A stretch of 64,000 nucleotides of DNA, from the NCBI GenBank assembly GCA_017548985.1, contig JAFYYW010000039.1, positions 1 through 64,000 on the forward strand. The letters run 5' to 3'. Source of the DNA: Bacteroidales bacterium (lineage in GTDB: Bacteria; Bacteroidota; Bacteroidia; Bacteroidales; UBA932). The stretch's first letter is position 1. Every line of letters starts with the position of its first letter. The position numbers and the translations under genes were made by a program. Shown one piece after another: positions 8,026 to 16,143 of this stretch. The notes below the pieces were generated by a model that had not been told where the DNA came from, searched no databases, and worked only from the letters and a program-made list of their open reading frames with translations.

Positions 8026-10101
8026 TCAATAACTCAGTCCGAAACCGAACGGGAACGAAGGGTCGGGGGAATCGAAGGGAACATCTTCCTTCTGCGCCCT
8101 GACAGCATCCATCGATGACGGAATCTCGAACGGTAGCTTGCTCTTTGGATTGTAGCGTCCGAAGATCACATCCAGGACAGCGGCGTCCGTCGGGTCGAAG
8201 GACAGTATCATAGCCTGAGGGATTCCCTTAAGTTCAGCTGTGATCACAAGCGAAGAGCCGGTAGGATTGATATCGGCCACGACTGGCCTGCCGTATGAGG
8301 CAAGCTCCTTCAGACGCGCCAGTTTCTCGGCCGGGAAATCGATATCCACCTCACTTGGAGCGAAAGGATCCATCCTCTGGGCAGGCGCTGTCCTTCCCCT
8401 GTTCCCCCTCGGGGCCTGCGGTGGCGGGCCAAAACCTCCCCTGCGGTCGGCGGATGAAGTCGTCCTGTATATGATGAGGTCAGCTTCAGCTGGCGTCTCC
8501 ACTACAGTCGCGTAGGCCGCGGCAGTTTCTGGCGCTATACCATCCACAAATATCTTAATGCCTTCCTTGGCGGGAAGAGTGCCGTCATTGGTGAGGAGGA
8601 CGTTGGAGGCATGCTGGCATTCCAATCCGAAGGCCTCATTTTCGGGAGACTGGAGCTTCTGGGCGGCGACTTCAGGATCGACATAGGGGTTCTCGAAAAG
8701 CCCCAGGATGAAATGCCACTGAAGGATTCTGGAAGCGGCCTGGTCGATCCGTTCCTCGGAGACCCTGCCTTCCTTGACAAGTTCCAGAACCAGTTCAGTC
8801 TGGGTCTCGGATCCCATTTGGTCAACACCTGCGTTTATGACCATCTCCATGTTGTCCTTCCTGGTTGTCTTGCCTTGGAGGGACGGTTTGAGAGGTCCGT
8901 TGCCGACCACTCCCCAGTCGGTGCAGATGGCTCCCTTGAACCCGAGTTCGCCATAAAGCACCTCCGTGGACATATGGTAGGAATAATTGACATTCAGTGA
9001 GTCGAAATATGTGCCGCTGTAATAGCCCATAGCCGCCAGCGCCCCTTTCTCTATGCCTTTCTTCCACGGCAGGTAATGATATTCCTGGTTGTTCCCGGGA
9101 TATACCAGCCATCTTCCGCTGCCACCGAGGTGCGGACCGCTTCCGGGCCAGTGTTTGAGGTGGACAAGGATCTTTCCGGGACCTACGTTGTCTCCCTGCG
9201 CTCCTTCGATAAGGGCCGCGGTCATCTCAGCGGTCAACTCGGCCGATTCAGAGAAACATCCCATATTCCTGCCCCAGCGGGGCTCGGTGATGACATCGAT
9301 CTGAGGACCGAGGAACATATGCAGACCTACAGCGCGGAATTCGTCGGCCATGACCTCGCCGAAGCGGCGCATCATTTCCGGGTCGCCTCCGGCTGTAATG
9401 CCCACCTGGCCTTCACCGTTGGTGATGTGGGAGAAATACTGGGTTCCGCTGACATGGCCGCCGAGTTTGGCGCTGTGACGGGGATCGGAGGAAAAAAAGA
9501 TCGGTATACCCAGGCGGGAAGCCTCCGCTATTCCCTGCATGCCGTTAGACCATGCGGCGAATTTCTCGGGCGGAGCGACACCGTTATTGAGTATGCAGCG
9601 GAAATTCTTCTCTTCGATGTAGGATTTGGCGGTAGCCGTACGCCTCATCTGGCCCATGGCCATCGCGCCGGCATTCTGCCCGCCAGGACCGATGGGACCG
9701 GCATATCTTTCTTCCTGAGCCTTGCGGAGAGCCTCCTTCTCCTCGGGTGTGAGATCGTATTTCACTTCACCGCTCTCGGTGACGGCGATGTTAGGATGGA
9801 ACAGCAATCCAACCTTTTCCTCAAGTGTCATCTGAGGTACAAGGTCGGCGATGCGCTTTTCCATAGGAAGGCGCCAGTCCTCATAGGGATCGAGAATCCC
9901 GTTGCGGTTCATGTCCTTGAAGGCGTAGCCATGCTTTGTGAGGATTTGGATCCCAGACGCCGGGTTATAGCCCAGTGTCGGACCTTTCTTCTGGGTGACG
10001 AGGTTATACCCATCCTTTGCCTCTTCCTGCCATTTAGGTCCACAGGAACAGACACAGAAAAGGGCCGTAATTAAAACTGCTAAGTTGATGATGTGTTTCA
10101 T
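8026..10101 (-). CDS. Glycoside hydrolase family 3 (beta-glucosidase-like) lipoprotein
   Basis: 691 residues with lipobox VCSC (Cys20). After the signal there is a short EF-hand-like stretch (DMNRNGILDPYEDW), then the GH3 N-terminal barrel with RRFGEVMADEFRAVG, the KHWPG loop, and the nucleophile Asp395 in ICTDWGVV. The GH3 C-terminal domain includes ASNVLLTNDGTLP and the end segment FPFGFGLSY. The family retains configuration and releases beta-linked glucose, xylose or similar from non-reducing ends. A long Pro/Gly/Arg-rich insert (GGFGPPPQAPRGNRG, about residues 555-575) interrupts the C-terminal domain. A -7-like TATATTTG lies at 10126-10133 on the minus strand, just beyond cydB. Confidence 0.92.
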   Translation of the reverse strand: MKHIINLAVLITALFCVCSCGPKWQEEAKDGYNLVTQKKGPTLGYNPASGIQILTKHGYAFKDMNRNGILDPYEDWRLPMEKRIADLVPQMTLEEKVGLLFHPNIAVTESGEVKYDLTPEEKEALRKAQEERYAGPIGPGGQNAGAMAMGQMRRTATAKSYIEEKNFRCILNNGVAPPEKFAAWSNGMQGIAEASRLGIPIFFSSDPRHSAKLGGHVSGTQYFSHITNGEGQVGITAGGDPEMMRRFGEVMADEFRAVGLHMFLGPQIDVITEPRWGRNMGCFSESAELTAEMTAALIEGAQGDNVGPGKILVHLKHWPGSGPHLGGSGRWLVYPGNNQEYHYLPWKKGIEKGALAAMGYYSGTYFDSLNVNYSYHMSTEVLYGELGFKGAICTDWGVVGNGPLKPSLQGKTTRKDNMEMVINAGVDQMGSETQTELVLELVKEGRVSEERIDQAASRILQWHFILGLFENPYVDPEVAAQKLQSPENEAFGLECQHASNVLLTNDGTLPAKEGIKIFVDGIAPETAAAYATVVETPAEADLIIYRTTSSADRRGGFGPPPQAPRGNRGRTAPAQRMDPFAPSEVDIDFPAEKLARLKELASYGRPVVADINPTGSSLVITAELKGIPQAMILSFDPTDAAVLDVIFGRYNPKSKLPFEIPSSMDAVRAQKEDVPFDSPDPSFPFGFGLSY

Positions 10102-10125
10102 TGGCTATTGTGGTTCAGTCATTTA

Positions 10126-10133
10126 CAAATATA
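10126..10133 (-). promoter_or_regulatory. -7 element upstream of the GH3 gene
   Basis: TATATTTG read on the minus strand, 24 bases before the GH3 ATG. No convincing TTTG sits at the usual distance, so the promoter is only partly supported. Confidence 0.4.
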
Positions 10134-10145
10134 CAAATTACTTTG

Positions 10146-11285
10146 TCAATACTTGTCCGAAGGTCCCTCGATTTCTTCGGGAGTGATCTTTTTCATATCC
10201 ATGGCATGCCATGCATATGCTATATATGCCACCACGAAAGGAATCAGCAACGACACATAGGTCATCACCTTGAGGGTGAAATAACTGGAGGAACTGTTGG
10301 CGAGGGTCAGCGAGCTCTGCAGGTCGGTGTTCGAAGGATAATAGGATGTACCGTTGAAGCCGGCCAGGAAGAACACGGACATCACCACGAGTACTGTTCC
10401 GGTTCCCCCGAACCATATTCCTTTCCTGGACTGCGAGAAAGCTCCGAGATACAGGCAGTAGAGCACAAGGACAACCCCGGCGAGAAACATGACCAGGACA
10501 ACAGGCATCTGGATCAGGTTGTGGAGATATTTGAACGGCTCGATGTATATCGTCCCGTCGTCGGAAACGGCATAGCCCTGCGACAGCAGGAGGATCAGCG
10601 TCCAGCAAAGGAAGAAGCATAGGAAAGGCAGGATGTTGATCTTGACCGAACGCCGCATCTGCACCGAAACAGTTTCGTCGTCTACGTTGTTAATGATATA
10701 CAGGGCTCCCAGGATGGCGGTCAGGAATACCAGGGTGCAGCCAAGCAGCACCGCATGGAACTGGCCGAGTGCCTCGAGTCCGTGCCAGGCGCTGCCCCAT
10801 GTGCTGATAACAGGGGCGGAAGGGTCGGTGATAGCCACCTTGTCGACGGTGAATCCCGAACCCGTAAAGAAGGTCCCGACTGCGGTACCTACAAGGAACG
10901 GAGCAAGGAAGCCGTTGACCATCAAGGCAATACGGAATGCTTTAACACCAAGCAGGTTTTCTTTCTTGTTCTGGAACTCGTACGATACCGCCTGGAACAC
11001 GAAGGTCACAAGCAGCAGTACCCAGACCCAGTAGGCACCGCCGAAACTGGTGCTGTAGAAAAGGGGGAAGGATGCGAAGAAGGCTCCTCCGAATGTAACG
11101 AGCGTCGTAAATGTAAGCTCCCACTTACGGCCGGTAGAGTTAAGGATCATCCGCTTGCGAGTATCATCGAGCGTGCGGTTTCCAAGGTGGAGGTTGGCAC
11201 CCTGGACAAACATGAGGGCCACGAGCAGACCGCCCAACAAGGCGATCAGGCACCACCAATAATTCTGAAGGAATTCGTATGTCAT
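10146..11285 (-). CDS. cydB: Cytochrome bd ubiquinol/menaquinol oxidase subunit II
   Basis: 379 residues of almost continuous membrane segments (about eight or nine helices). The N-terminus YWWCLIALLGGLLVALMFVQGAN matches the Bacteroidota CydB type, followed by WELTFTTLVTFGGAFFASFP. It starts three bases after the cydA stop, so the two are translated from one message. With CydA it forms the inner-membrane high-affinity quinol oxidase that reduces oxygen to water at low oxygen tension. The end MDMKKITPEEIEG is a short cytoplasmic tail. Confidence 0.95.
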   Translation of the reverse strand: MTYEFLQNYWWCLIALLGGLLVALMFVQGANLHLGNRTLDDTRKRMILNSTGRKWELTFTTLVTFGGAFFASFPLFYSTSFGGAYWVWVLLLVTFVFQAVSYEFQNKKENLLGVKAFRIALMVNGFLAPFLVGTAVGTFFTGSGFTVDKVAITDPSAPVISTWGSAWHGLEALGQFHAVLLGCTLVFLTAILGALYIINNVDDETVSVQMRRSVKINILPFLCFFLCWTLILLLSQGYAVSDDGTIYIEPFKYLHNLIQMPVVLVMFLAGVVLVLYCLYLGAFSQSRKGIWFGGTGTVLVVMSVFFLAGFNGTSYYPSNTDLQSSLTLANSSSSYFTLKVMTYVSLLIPFVVAYIAYAWHAMDMKKITPEEIEGPSDKY

Positions 11286-11288
11286 GGC

Positions 11289-12782
11289 TTAGATGTTTTC
11301 AGGTTCAACTTCAGGTCCTTTCCGGATGGCGCCCAGCATGATCCGGATCTCTATCGCGAGGAACAGTGCGAATACGGCAAGGAATACGAAGAATGTGGTC
11401 TTCACCGCTCCCGCCCCAAGGCTTGAGATCGCCACGTTCACAGGGAGCAGGCCCTGGATTGTCCAGGGCTGGCGTCCGACCTCGGCCACGATCCAGCCGC
11501 ATTGTCCGCAGATATACACAAGAGGGATGCAAATGATGGCAATCCACATCAGCCAGCGCATCTTGGGAAGCTTCTCCTTCCAAGCGAACCAGAGGCAGAG
11601 CAGCGCCACGAGGGCAAGCAGCATGCCCAGCCCTATCATGAAACGGAAAGCCCAGAATACTACTCCCACTGGAGGAATGACATCTTCGGGCTTCTCCAGA
11701 TGGCCGTAACCCATATACCGCACATTCTCTTCCATGACCGCCCGTGCAGCCGCGGCGGATTCCGGATCGGTATCCTTTAGGCTACGGTATTCGGCCAGGG
11801 CGTCAAGAGCCTTGCGTCCCATCGCCATCTTTTCGGCCACGGAAGGAACCATATTCCCTTCATTGTCAGTATATCCGTTAAGGATATCATTGATTCCGGG
11901 AACATATCCGTCGATGTCATGGGTAGCCAGGATAGAAAGCATCTTGGGAATGCGTATTCCGGGAACGATAGTGAATGCCGCTCCCCTGCCACCGTCTTCC
12001 AATCCTTCAGCCGCTGCCAGTTTCATGGGCTGGAACTCGGCCGCATGTATTCCGGAAGAATCACCCGAAAGCATGACCGCTCCGCTGCCGACAAGGCCGA
12101 CCAGGCCTCCGACGATGATGCTTGACATGGCGAAACGCTTCTGCCTGCCCTTGAGAAGATACCAGCAGCTTACGCCTATCACGAATATGCCGCCGGTTAC
12201 CCATCCGCTCGTCACCGAATGGAAGAACTTGCTGACAGCCACGGGATTGGATATCACATCCCAGAAAGCGGCGGCCGAGGCCATCTCGCTGCGGACAGTG
12301 TCAGGATTAAAGGTCGTACCCACCGGATTCTGCATCCAACCATTGGCGACCAGAATCCAATATGCGGATATTGTGGCTCCGATGCCGGTAAGCCAGGTAG
12401 AGGCCAGATGGAACTTTTGGGAGACCTTGTCCCAGCCGAAGAACATCACCGCGAAGAACGTGGCCTCCATGAAGAACGCTAGGATTCCTTCAATGGCCAG
12501 CGGCGCTCCGAAGATGTCTCCTACGAACCAGGAATAATTGCTCCAGTTGGTTCCGAACTCGAACTCGAGAATGATGCCGGTGGCTATTCCTACCGCGAAG
12601 TTGACCGCGAATAACTTCATCCAGAAGCGCGCGGTCTTTTTCCAGAACTCGTCTTTCTTGACGACATAGATGGTCTCCATTATCGCCATGACAAGGGCCA
12701 ACCCAAGGGTCAGCGGAACGAACAGCCAGTGGTAGGCCGCCGTCATGGCGAACTGGATCCTTGACCAGATTATTGCGTCCAT
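11289..12782 (-). CDS. cydA: Cytochrome bd ubiquinol/menaquinol oxidase subunit I
   Basis: 497 residues. The haem-ligand His near residue 18 is visible in AAYHWLFVPLTLG; FGTNWSNYSWFVG and FAVNFAVGIATGI are the conserved helix regions of CydA; AEFQPMKLAAAEG is the start of the quinol-binding Q-loop (QPxK motif), and FWAFRFMIGLGML contains the Met that is the third haem ligand region. Between the Q-loop motif and the next helix lies a soluble stretch with IPKMLSILATHDIDGYVPGINDI. It is preceded by the small DUF4492 gene at a distance of four bases and followed by cydB. It carries the b558, b595 and d haems. Confidence 0.96.
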   Translation of the reverse strand: MDAIIWSRIQFAMTAAYHWLFVPLTLGLALVMAIMETIYVVKKDEFWKKTARFWMKLFAVNFAVGIATGIILEFEFGTNWSNYSWFVGDIFGAPLAIEGILAFFMEATFFAVMFFGWDKVSQKFHLASTWLTGIGATISAYWILVANGWMQNPVGTTFNPDTVRSEMASAAAFWDVISNPVAVSKFFHSVTSGWVTGGIFVIGVSCWYLLKGRQKRFAMSSIIVGGLVGLVGSGAVMLSGDSSGIHAAEFQPMKLAAAEGLEDGGRGAAFTIVPGIRIPKMLSILATHDIDGYVPGINDILNGYTDNEGNMVPSVAEKMAMGRKALDALAEYRSLKDTDPESAAAARAVMEENVRYMGYGHLEKPEDVIPPVGVVFWAFRFMIGLGMLLALVALLCLWFAWKEKLPKMRWLMWIAIICIPLVYICGQCGWIVAEVGRQPWTIQGLLPVNVAISSLGAGAVKTTFFVFLAVFALFLAIEIRIMLGAIRKGPEVEPENI

Positions 12783-12786
12783 AAAC

Positions 12787-13032
12787 TTATTGATTTAGTG
12801 TATCTATTTGAATATGTGGTTGTCTGGTAATCCTTTCCGCTACGGTATCGCTCTTCTGGGAATCTGTCAGTCCCTTCATCGCCGGCTTGAAGAAGAACAC
12901 CCTGAGGATGGCGAAAAGGATGAAGACCTTCAGCAGGATAAGCCATACAAGAGGCCTGCCCCAGGTCATGTTCCTGAAACCGTCCCTGTAGAATCGCCAT
13001 ATGGAAGCGGGTATGTCTTTGATCTTGCCCAT
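12787..13032 (-). CDS. DUF4492-family small membrane protein of the cytochrome bd operon
   Basis: 81 residues from ATG 13032-13030. That ATG overlaps the TGA of the upstream FAD oxidoreductase as TGATG, so I prefer it to the in-frame ATG five codons upstream. The sequence has an amphipathic start (PASIWRFYRDGFRNMTWGRPL), one membrane helix (LVWLILLKVFILFAILRVFFF) and a polar tail. DUF4492 proteins are known as the small gene in front of cydA in Bacteroidota; by position it may be an accessory subunit comparable in role to CydX, though not related in sequence. The spacing to cydA is four bases. Confidence 0.85.
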   Translation of the reverse strand: MGKIKDIPASIWRFYRDGFRNMTWGRPLVWLILLKVFILFAILRVFFFKPAMKGLTDSQKSDTVAERITRQPHIQIDTLNQ

Positions 13033-14534
13033 CACAGGTTGACCCATGTCTCGTTTGCCCAGCCGACCGTGCGGCCGACACCTTTAACCTCACCTCGGAC
13101 ACCTCTCTCCTGAAGCTCACGGAACCCCTGTTCACCGGGCTTCAGGTCAAGGAAAGGAAGGAGATAGCATCCGTGGTCCAACAGCACTGACTGTACTTCC
13201 TCCACAGGAACCTCCGAAGGATGACGGCCGGAACTTGCCGCGATCGCGGCAAGCGCGCCTGCGGCCTGTCCGAGTCCGAGCAGCACCGGCTGCAACCGTA
13301 CCGCGCCGTTCATCTCCCAGTCCACAGACACGGCCTTGTCAGCAACCAGCAGATCCTCCACCGTAACCGGTATCACTACGCCCAAGGGCACGCTGAAAGA
13401 AGGTATGGGGCCGAATCCAAGATGTGACAGTTCCCTCCATCCGGGGTTGGCATAGTGGTGGTGATCGACCGGATAGTCACCTACCGCGACTGCCCGCGTG
13501 TAGCGGTCAGAGGAATAAGGATTACGCGCCGCGTCGACCGTCATTGTGTCGCGGCCGGCGATACGCCGGGCCTCTCGGAAGTATGGGTAGAAAGGCAGCC
13601 CGTCCACGGTCGGGAAAACGTCATTGGCAATGCCGATCCTCGTAAATCTCAGCTCATGCCACAGGAAATAGACGAATCCGAGAGTACGCGATTTTGCCTG
13701 TCCGAACGTCTCGGAACGCTCCCCGGGCATCAGGGCCAGGTAATCCGCATAGTAGTCATTGCCGTATATGGGCCAGTTGAGCATGATGTATCCGTCCGGC
13801 AAGCGGCCATATGAGAGCATCTGCTCTGGGCTCCAAAGTTTCTGTCCCTTCGGGTTGTTCCCGTCGATGTCCTCGGCCAGAGGGTTCAGACAACAGTTCC
13901 GATACAATTCGACGTCATAGCCTTCCGGTTTTTCCATCAAGACGTCGTGGTCATATTCCTTCAAGATAGCGACATAGGTCATGTCCTGGACGACGCGGCT
14001 GTCATCCAGCGCTTCCGCACCCACGACGCGGGCAACATCCCCGAGTTCTGTCCCGTCTATCAGGATCCGCGCCCTTATGCGGCTGCCATCCGAGAGACGG
14101 AGCATCCAGTCTCCACTTCCCCTTTTGCGGCCGATGTCCGTCACCGTGGTTCCGAACTTCACATCCACACCGGATTCCGAGGCGATGTCACTGAAGATCT
14201 CCGCTCCTACACGAGGGTTGAAAAGTATGTTTGACACCCAGCCGGAGCGGAGAGCGTCATAGCCACCATACCGGACCGCCAGCGAGTCGGCGAACTCTCC
14301 GAATATCCCGCCACGCAGGCGGTAGTTTCCGTCGACAGCGCTGACGCCCGCGGAGGTCAACACACCTCCGAGCCAGGCTCCTTCTTCCACAACAAGTGTT
14401 CTGGCGCCTCCGCGTGCCGCCTCGATAGCGGCGGCTGTCCCTCCGGTACCTCCGCCCGCTACCACGACGTCATAAGTCCGCGTGCAGGCGGAAATAACCA
14501 GCAGGATAACCGAATACAATAACAGCCTTTTCAT
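13032..14534 (-). CDS. FAD-dependent oxidoreductase, lipoprotein-type signal
   Basis: 500 residues from ATG 14534, where a signal with lipobox ISAC begins directly before the FAD-binding Rossmann motif VVVAGGGTGGTAAAIEAARGG. The LVVEEGAWLGGVLTSAGVSAV and LRGGIFGEF segments, ILIDGTELGDVA, and a C-terminal LGLGQAAGALAAIA match the FAD-dependent oxidoreductase family PF12831. Substrate unknown. Its TGA overlaps the DUF4492 ATG, which places it as the first gene of the cytochrome bd operon. A -7 element TATATTTG precedes it (14542-14549). An exported flavoenzyme feeding electrons to the quinol pool is possible but is inference. Confidence 0.85.
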   Translation of the reverse strand: MKRLLLYSVILLVISACTRTYDVVVAGGGTGGTAAAIEAARGGARTLVVEEGAWLGGVLTSAGVSAVDGNYRLRGGIFGEFADSLAVRYGGYDALRSGWVSNILFNPRVGAEIFSDIASESGVDVKFGTTVTDIGRKRGSGDWMLRLSDGSRIRARILIDGTELGDVARVVGAEALDDSRVVQDMTYVAILKEYDHDVLMEKPEGYDVELYRNCCLNPLAEDIDGNNPKGQKLWSPEQMLSYGRLPDGYIMLNWPIYGNDYYADYLALMPGERSETFGQAKSRTLGFVYFLWHELRFTRIGIANDVFPTVDGLPFYPYFREARRIAGRDTMTVDAARNPYSSDRYTRAVAVGDYPVDHHHYANPGWRELSHLGFGPIPSFSVPLGVVIPVTVEDLLVADKAVSVDWEMNGAVRLQPVLLGLGQAAGALAAIAASSGRHPSEVPVEEVQSVLLDHGCYLLPFLDLKPGEQGFRELQERGVRGEVKGVGRTVGWANETWVNL

Positions 14535-14541
14535 ACTAACA

Positions 14542-14549
14542 CAAATATA
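14542..14549 (-). promoter_or_regulatory. -7 element for the FAD oxidoreductase-cydAB operon
   Basis: TATATTTG on the minus strand, seven bases before the ATG at 14534. The -33 region is T-rich but lacks a clear TTTG. The leader would be very short. Confidence 0.45.
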
Positions 14550-14624
14550 GCAAAACCCGCCGAAAAAAGAATTTGGGCCAGTAATTTGGTCGCAAATAAC
14601 GAACGTTTTGTGCCAAAAACGCAT

Positions 14625-14662
14625 AAAAAATAATCACTTCTCTATCGCTAAAGAAGTGATTA
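14625..14662 (-). terminator. Terminator of the tRNA cluster
   Basis: An 11-bp perfect inverted repeat (14631-14641 with 14652-14662), 10-base loop, followed on the minus strand by a run of six T. It ends the Val-Pro-Ser tRNA transcript. Confidence 0.85.
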
Positions 14663-14674
14663 TCAATTAGGTTG

Positions 14675-14759
14675 CGGTGAGTGAGGGATTCGAACCCCCG
14701 GTACGTTGCCGTACACCTGTTTTCGAGGCAGGCTCCTTCAACCACTCGGACAACTCACC
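14675..14759 (-). tRNA. tRNA-Ser (CGA)
   Basis: 85-nt cloverleaf on the minus strand. Acceptor GGTGAGT pairs with ACTCACC, discriminator G, T-arm GGGGGTTCGAATCCC, and the long variable arm typical of serine. Anticodon loop CTCGAAA gives anticodon CGA (reads TCG). CCA is not encoded. Confidence 0.93.
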
Positions 14760-14803
14760 TTATTCGTAAAAGGGTATGACGGAAAAGGATCACGCCATAC
14801 CCT

Positions 14804-14879
14804 TGGTCTGGATGACTGGACTTGAACCAGCGACCTCCTGGTCCCTAACCAGGTGCGCTACCAACTGCGCTACATCCAG
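14804..14879 (-). tRNA. tRNA-Pro (AGG), CCA encoded
   Basis: 76 nt on the minus strand including an encoded CCA. Acceptor CTGGATG pairs with CATCCAG; C1:G72 and A73 fit bacterial tRNA-Pro. Anticodon stem CCTGG/CCAGG closes loop TTAGGGA, so positions 34-36 are AGG and position 37 is G, as in proline tRNAs. A34 is unusual: bacterial tRNA-Pro normally has T, G or C there. Confidence 0.88.
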
Positions 14880-14901
14880 ATATCAACTTCCCGTTGACTT
14901 G

Positions 14902-14976
14902 TAGGGACGATCGGGCTCGAACCGATGACCTCTTCAATGTGACTGAAGCGCTCTGAACCGACTGAGCTACGCCCCT
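14902..14976 (-). tRNA. tRNA-Val (CAC)
   Basis: 75-nt cloverleaf on the minus strand. Acceptor AGGGGCG pairs with CGTCCCT through one G-T pair, discriminator A. Anticodon loop GTCACAT in stem CTTCA/TGAAG gives CAC (reads GTG). T-loop TTCGAGC. CCA is not encoded. It is first in the Val-Pro-Ser cluster. Confidence 0.92.
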
Positions 14977-14995
14977 GTCCCTGCAAATGCGGATG

Positions 14996-15003
14996 CAAAG
15001 ATA
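14996..15003 (-). promoter_or_regulatory. -7 element of the tRNA cluster
   Basis: TATCTTTG on the minus strand, about 20 bases before tRNA-Val. The same octamer precedes tRNA-Phe at 38313. The -33 element is less clear here. Confidence 0.5.
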
Positions 15004-15051
15004 GCAATTTTTCACAAAAAGGTGATATATTTACAGAAAAATTGATCTGAC

Positions 15052-16143
15052 ATGAAAATCATCAAGCTCACAATCGCCGCGGCTGTGGTATTTTGTATTT
15101 CCGCTTGTTCCAACCACAAAGTCTCTACCCCTATCTACGCCTGGGAAGGCATCAACGAGAAAACAAATATGGAGGAACTTTCCGAGAAATTCCATTTCTG
15201 GAAGACTCAGGGACTGGTTGGAGTATGCATGGGCAGTGACAACCCCGAAGTCGTACGTGAGGCCGCCAAAAGAGCCCACGCCGAAGGGCTTGAGTATCAT
15301 GCCTGGATCGCGGCGATGACAAGAGGCGGGAAACCCCACGAGTGGTACACAGTCAACCGCCTCGGACAACCTTCTGACGAGTTCCCTCCGTATGTGTCTT
15401 ATTACAAGACACTTGACCCCGCTGACCCGGATGTGCGCCAATATATGGTGGATCTATATTGCTCCATCGCCGAAATCCCTGAAGTGGATTATGTCCAGCT
15501 GGACTATATCCGTTACGCTGATGTCATCCTCGGTCGGGGTCTTTGGGACAAATACGGCCTTGTGATGGATGAGGAATACGCTCCCGCCGACTATTGCTAC
15601 TGCGATGACTGCGTGGCGGAATTCAAGGAGAAAACCGGAATCGACATCAAGTCAGTTGAGGATCCCTCCAAGGTGAAAGAATGGGCCCAATTCCGCTGCG
15701 ACAAAGTCACAGAGCTCGTGAATATGATCGCTGACGCCGTCCACGCCAAGGGCAAGAAAGTCAGCGCTGACGTGTTCCCCGGCCCTATGTCCCACTCCTA
15801 CTGGATGGTTCGCCAAGAGTGGAGCAAATGGAATGTGGACATGCTTTTCCCTATGAATTACAACGACTTCTATCTTGAAGGCGCCGACTGGCTGGCAACC
15901 ATCTGCAAAGAGGAAACCGAGTCCGCACCGGCAGGAGTCCCTGTCATGAGCGGTCTTTTCATCTGCCCGGATTGGCAGAACAAGGATAAGGTCACCGATC
16001 CAGAGAATTCCGGGCTGCTTCCTTCCGAGATGGAGACAGCCGTCCGCGGCTCACTTGACAACGGAGCGGCGGGTATTTGCCTCTTCACGCCCGGAAGGAT
16101 GTCCCCCGAGCATTGGGAAGCTCTCAAGAAGGCACTCGACTAA
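15052..16143 (+). CDS. Lipoprotein with glycoside-hydrolase-like TIM barrel (family 10-like GHL)
   Basis: 363 residues, lipobox ISAC (Cys19). The rest is one barrel: IYAWEGINE, GLVGVCMGSDNPEVVREAAKRAHAEGLEYHAWI, EVDYVQLDYIRYADVI, VSADVFPGP, WNVDMLFPMNYNDFY and GICLFTPGRMSPEHW fall at successive strand ends, as in the putative glycosyl hydrolases of the GHL10/DUF187 group. The Asp in QLDYIRYAD and the acidic residues near VDMLF are candidate active-site residues. A Cys pair (YCYCDDC) in the middle might form a disulfide or metal site. Substrate unknown. The last four bases overlap the convergent glycerophosphodiesterase gene. Confidence 0.78.
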   Translation: MKIIKLTIAAAVVFCISACSNHKVSTPIYAWEGINEKTNMEELSEKFHFWKTQGLVGVCMGSDNPEVVREAAKRAHAEGLEYHAWIAAMTRGGKPHEWYTVNRLGQPSDEFPPYVSYYKTLDPADPDVRQYMVDLYCSIAEIPEVDYVQLDYIRYADVILGRGLWDKYGLVMDEEYAPADYCYCDDCVAEFKEKTGIDIKSVEDPSKVKEWAQFRCDKVTELVNMIADAVHAKGKKVSADVFPGPMSHSYWMVRQEWSKWNVDMLFPMNYNDFYLEGADWLATICKEETESAPAGVPVMSGLFICPDWQNKDKVTDPENSGLLPSEMETAVRGSLDNGAAGICLFTPGRMSPEHWEALKKALD

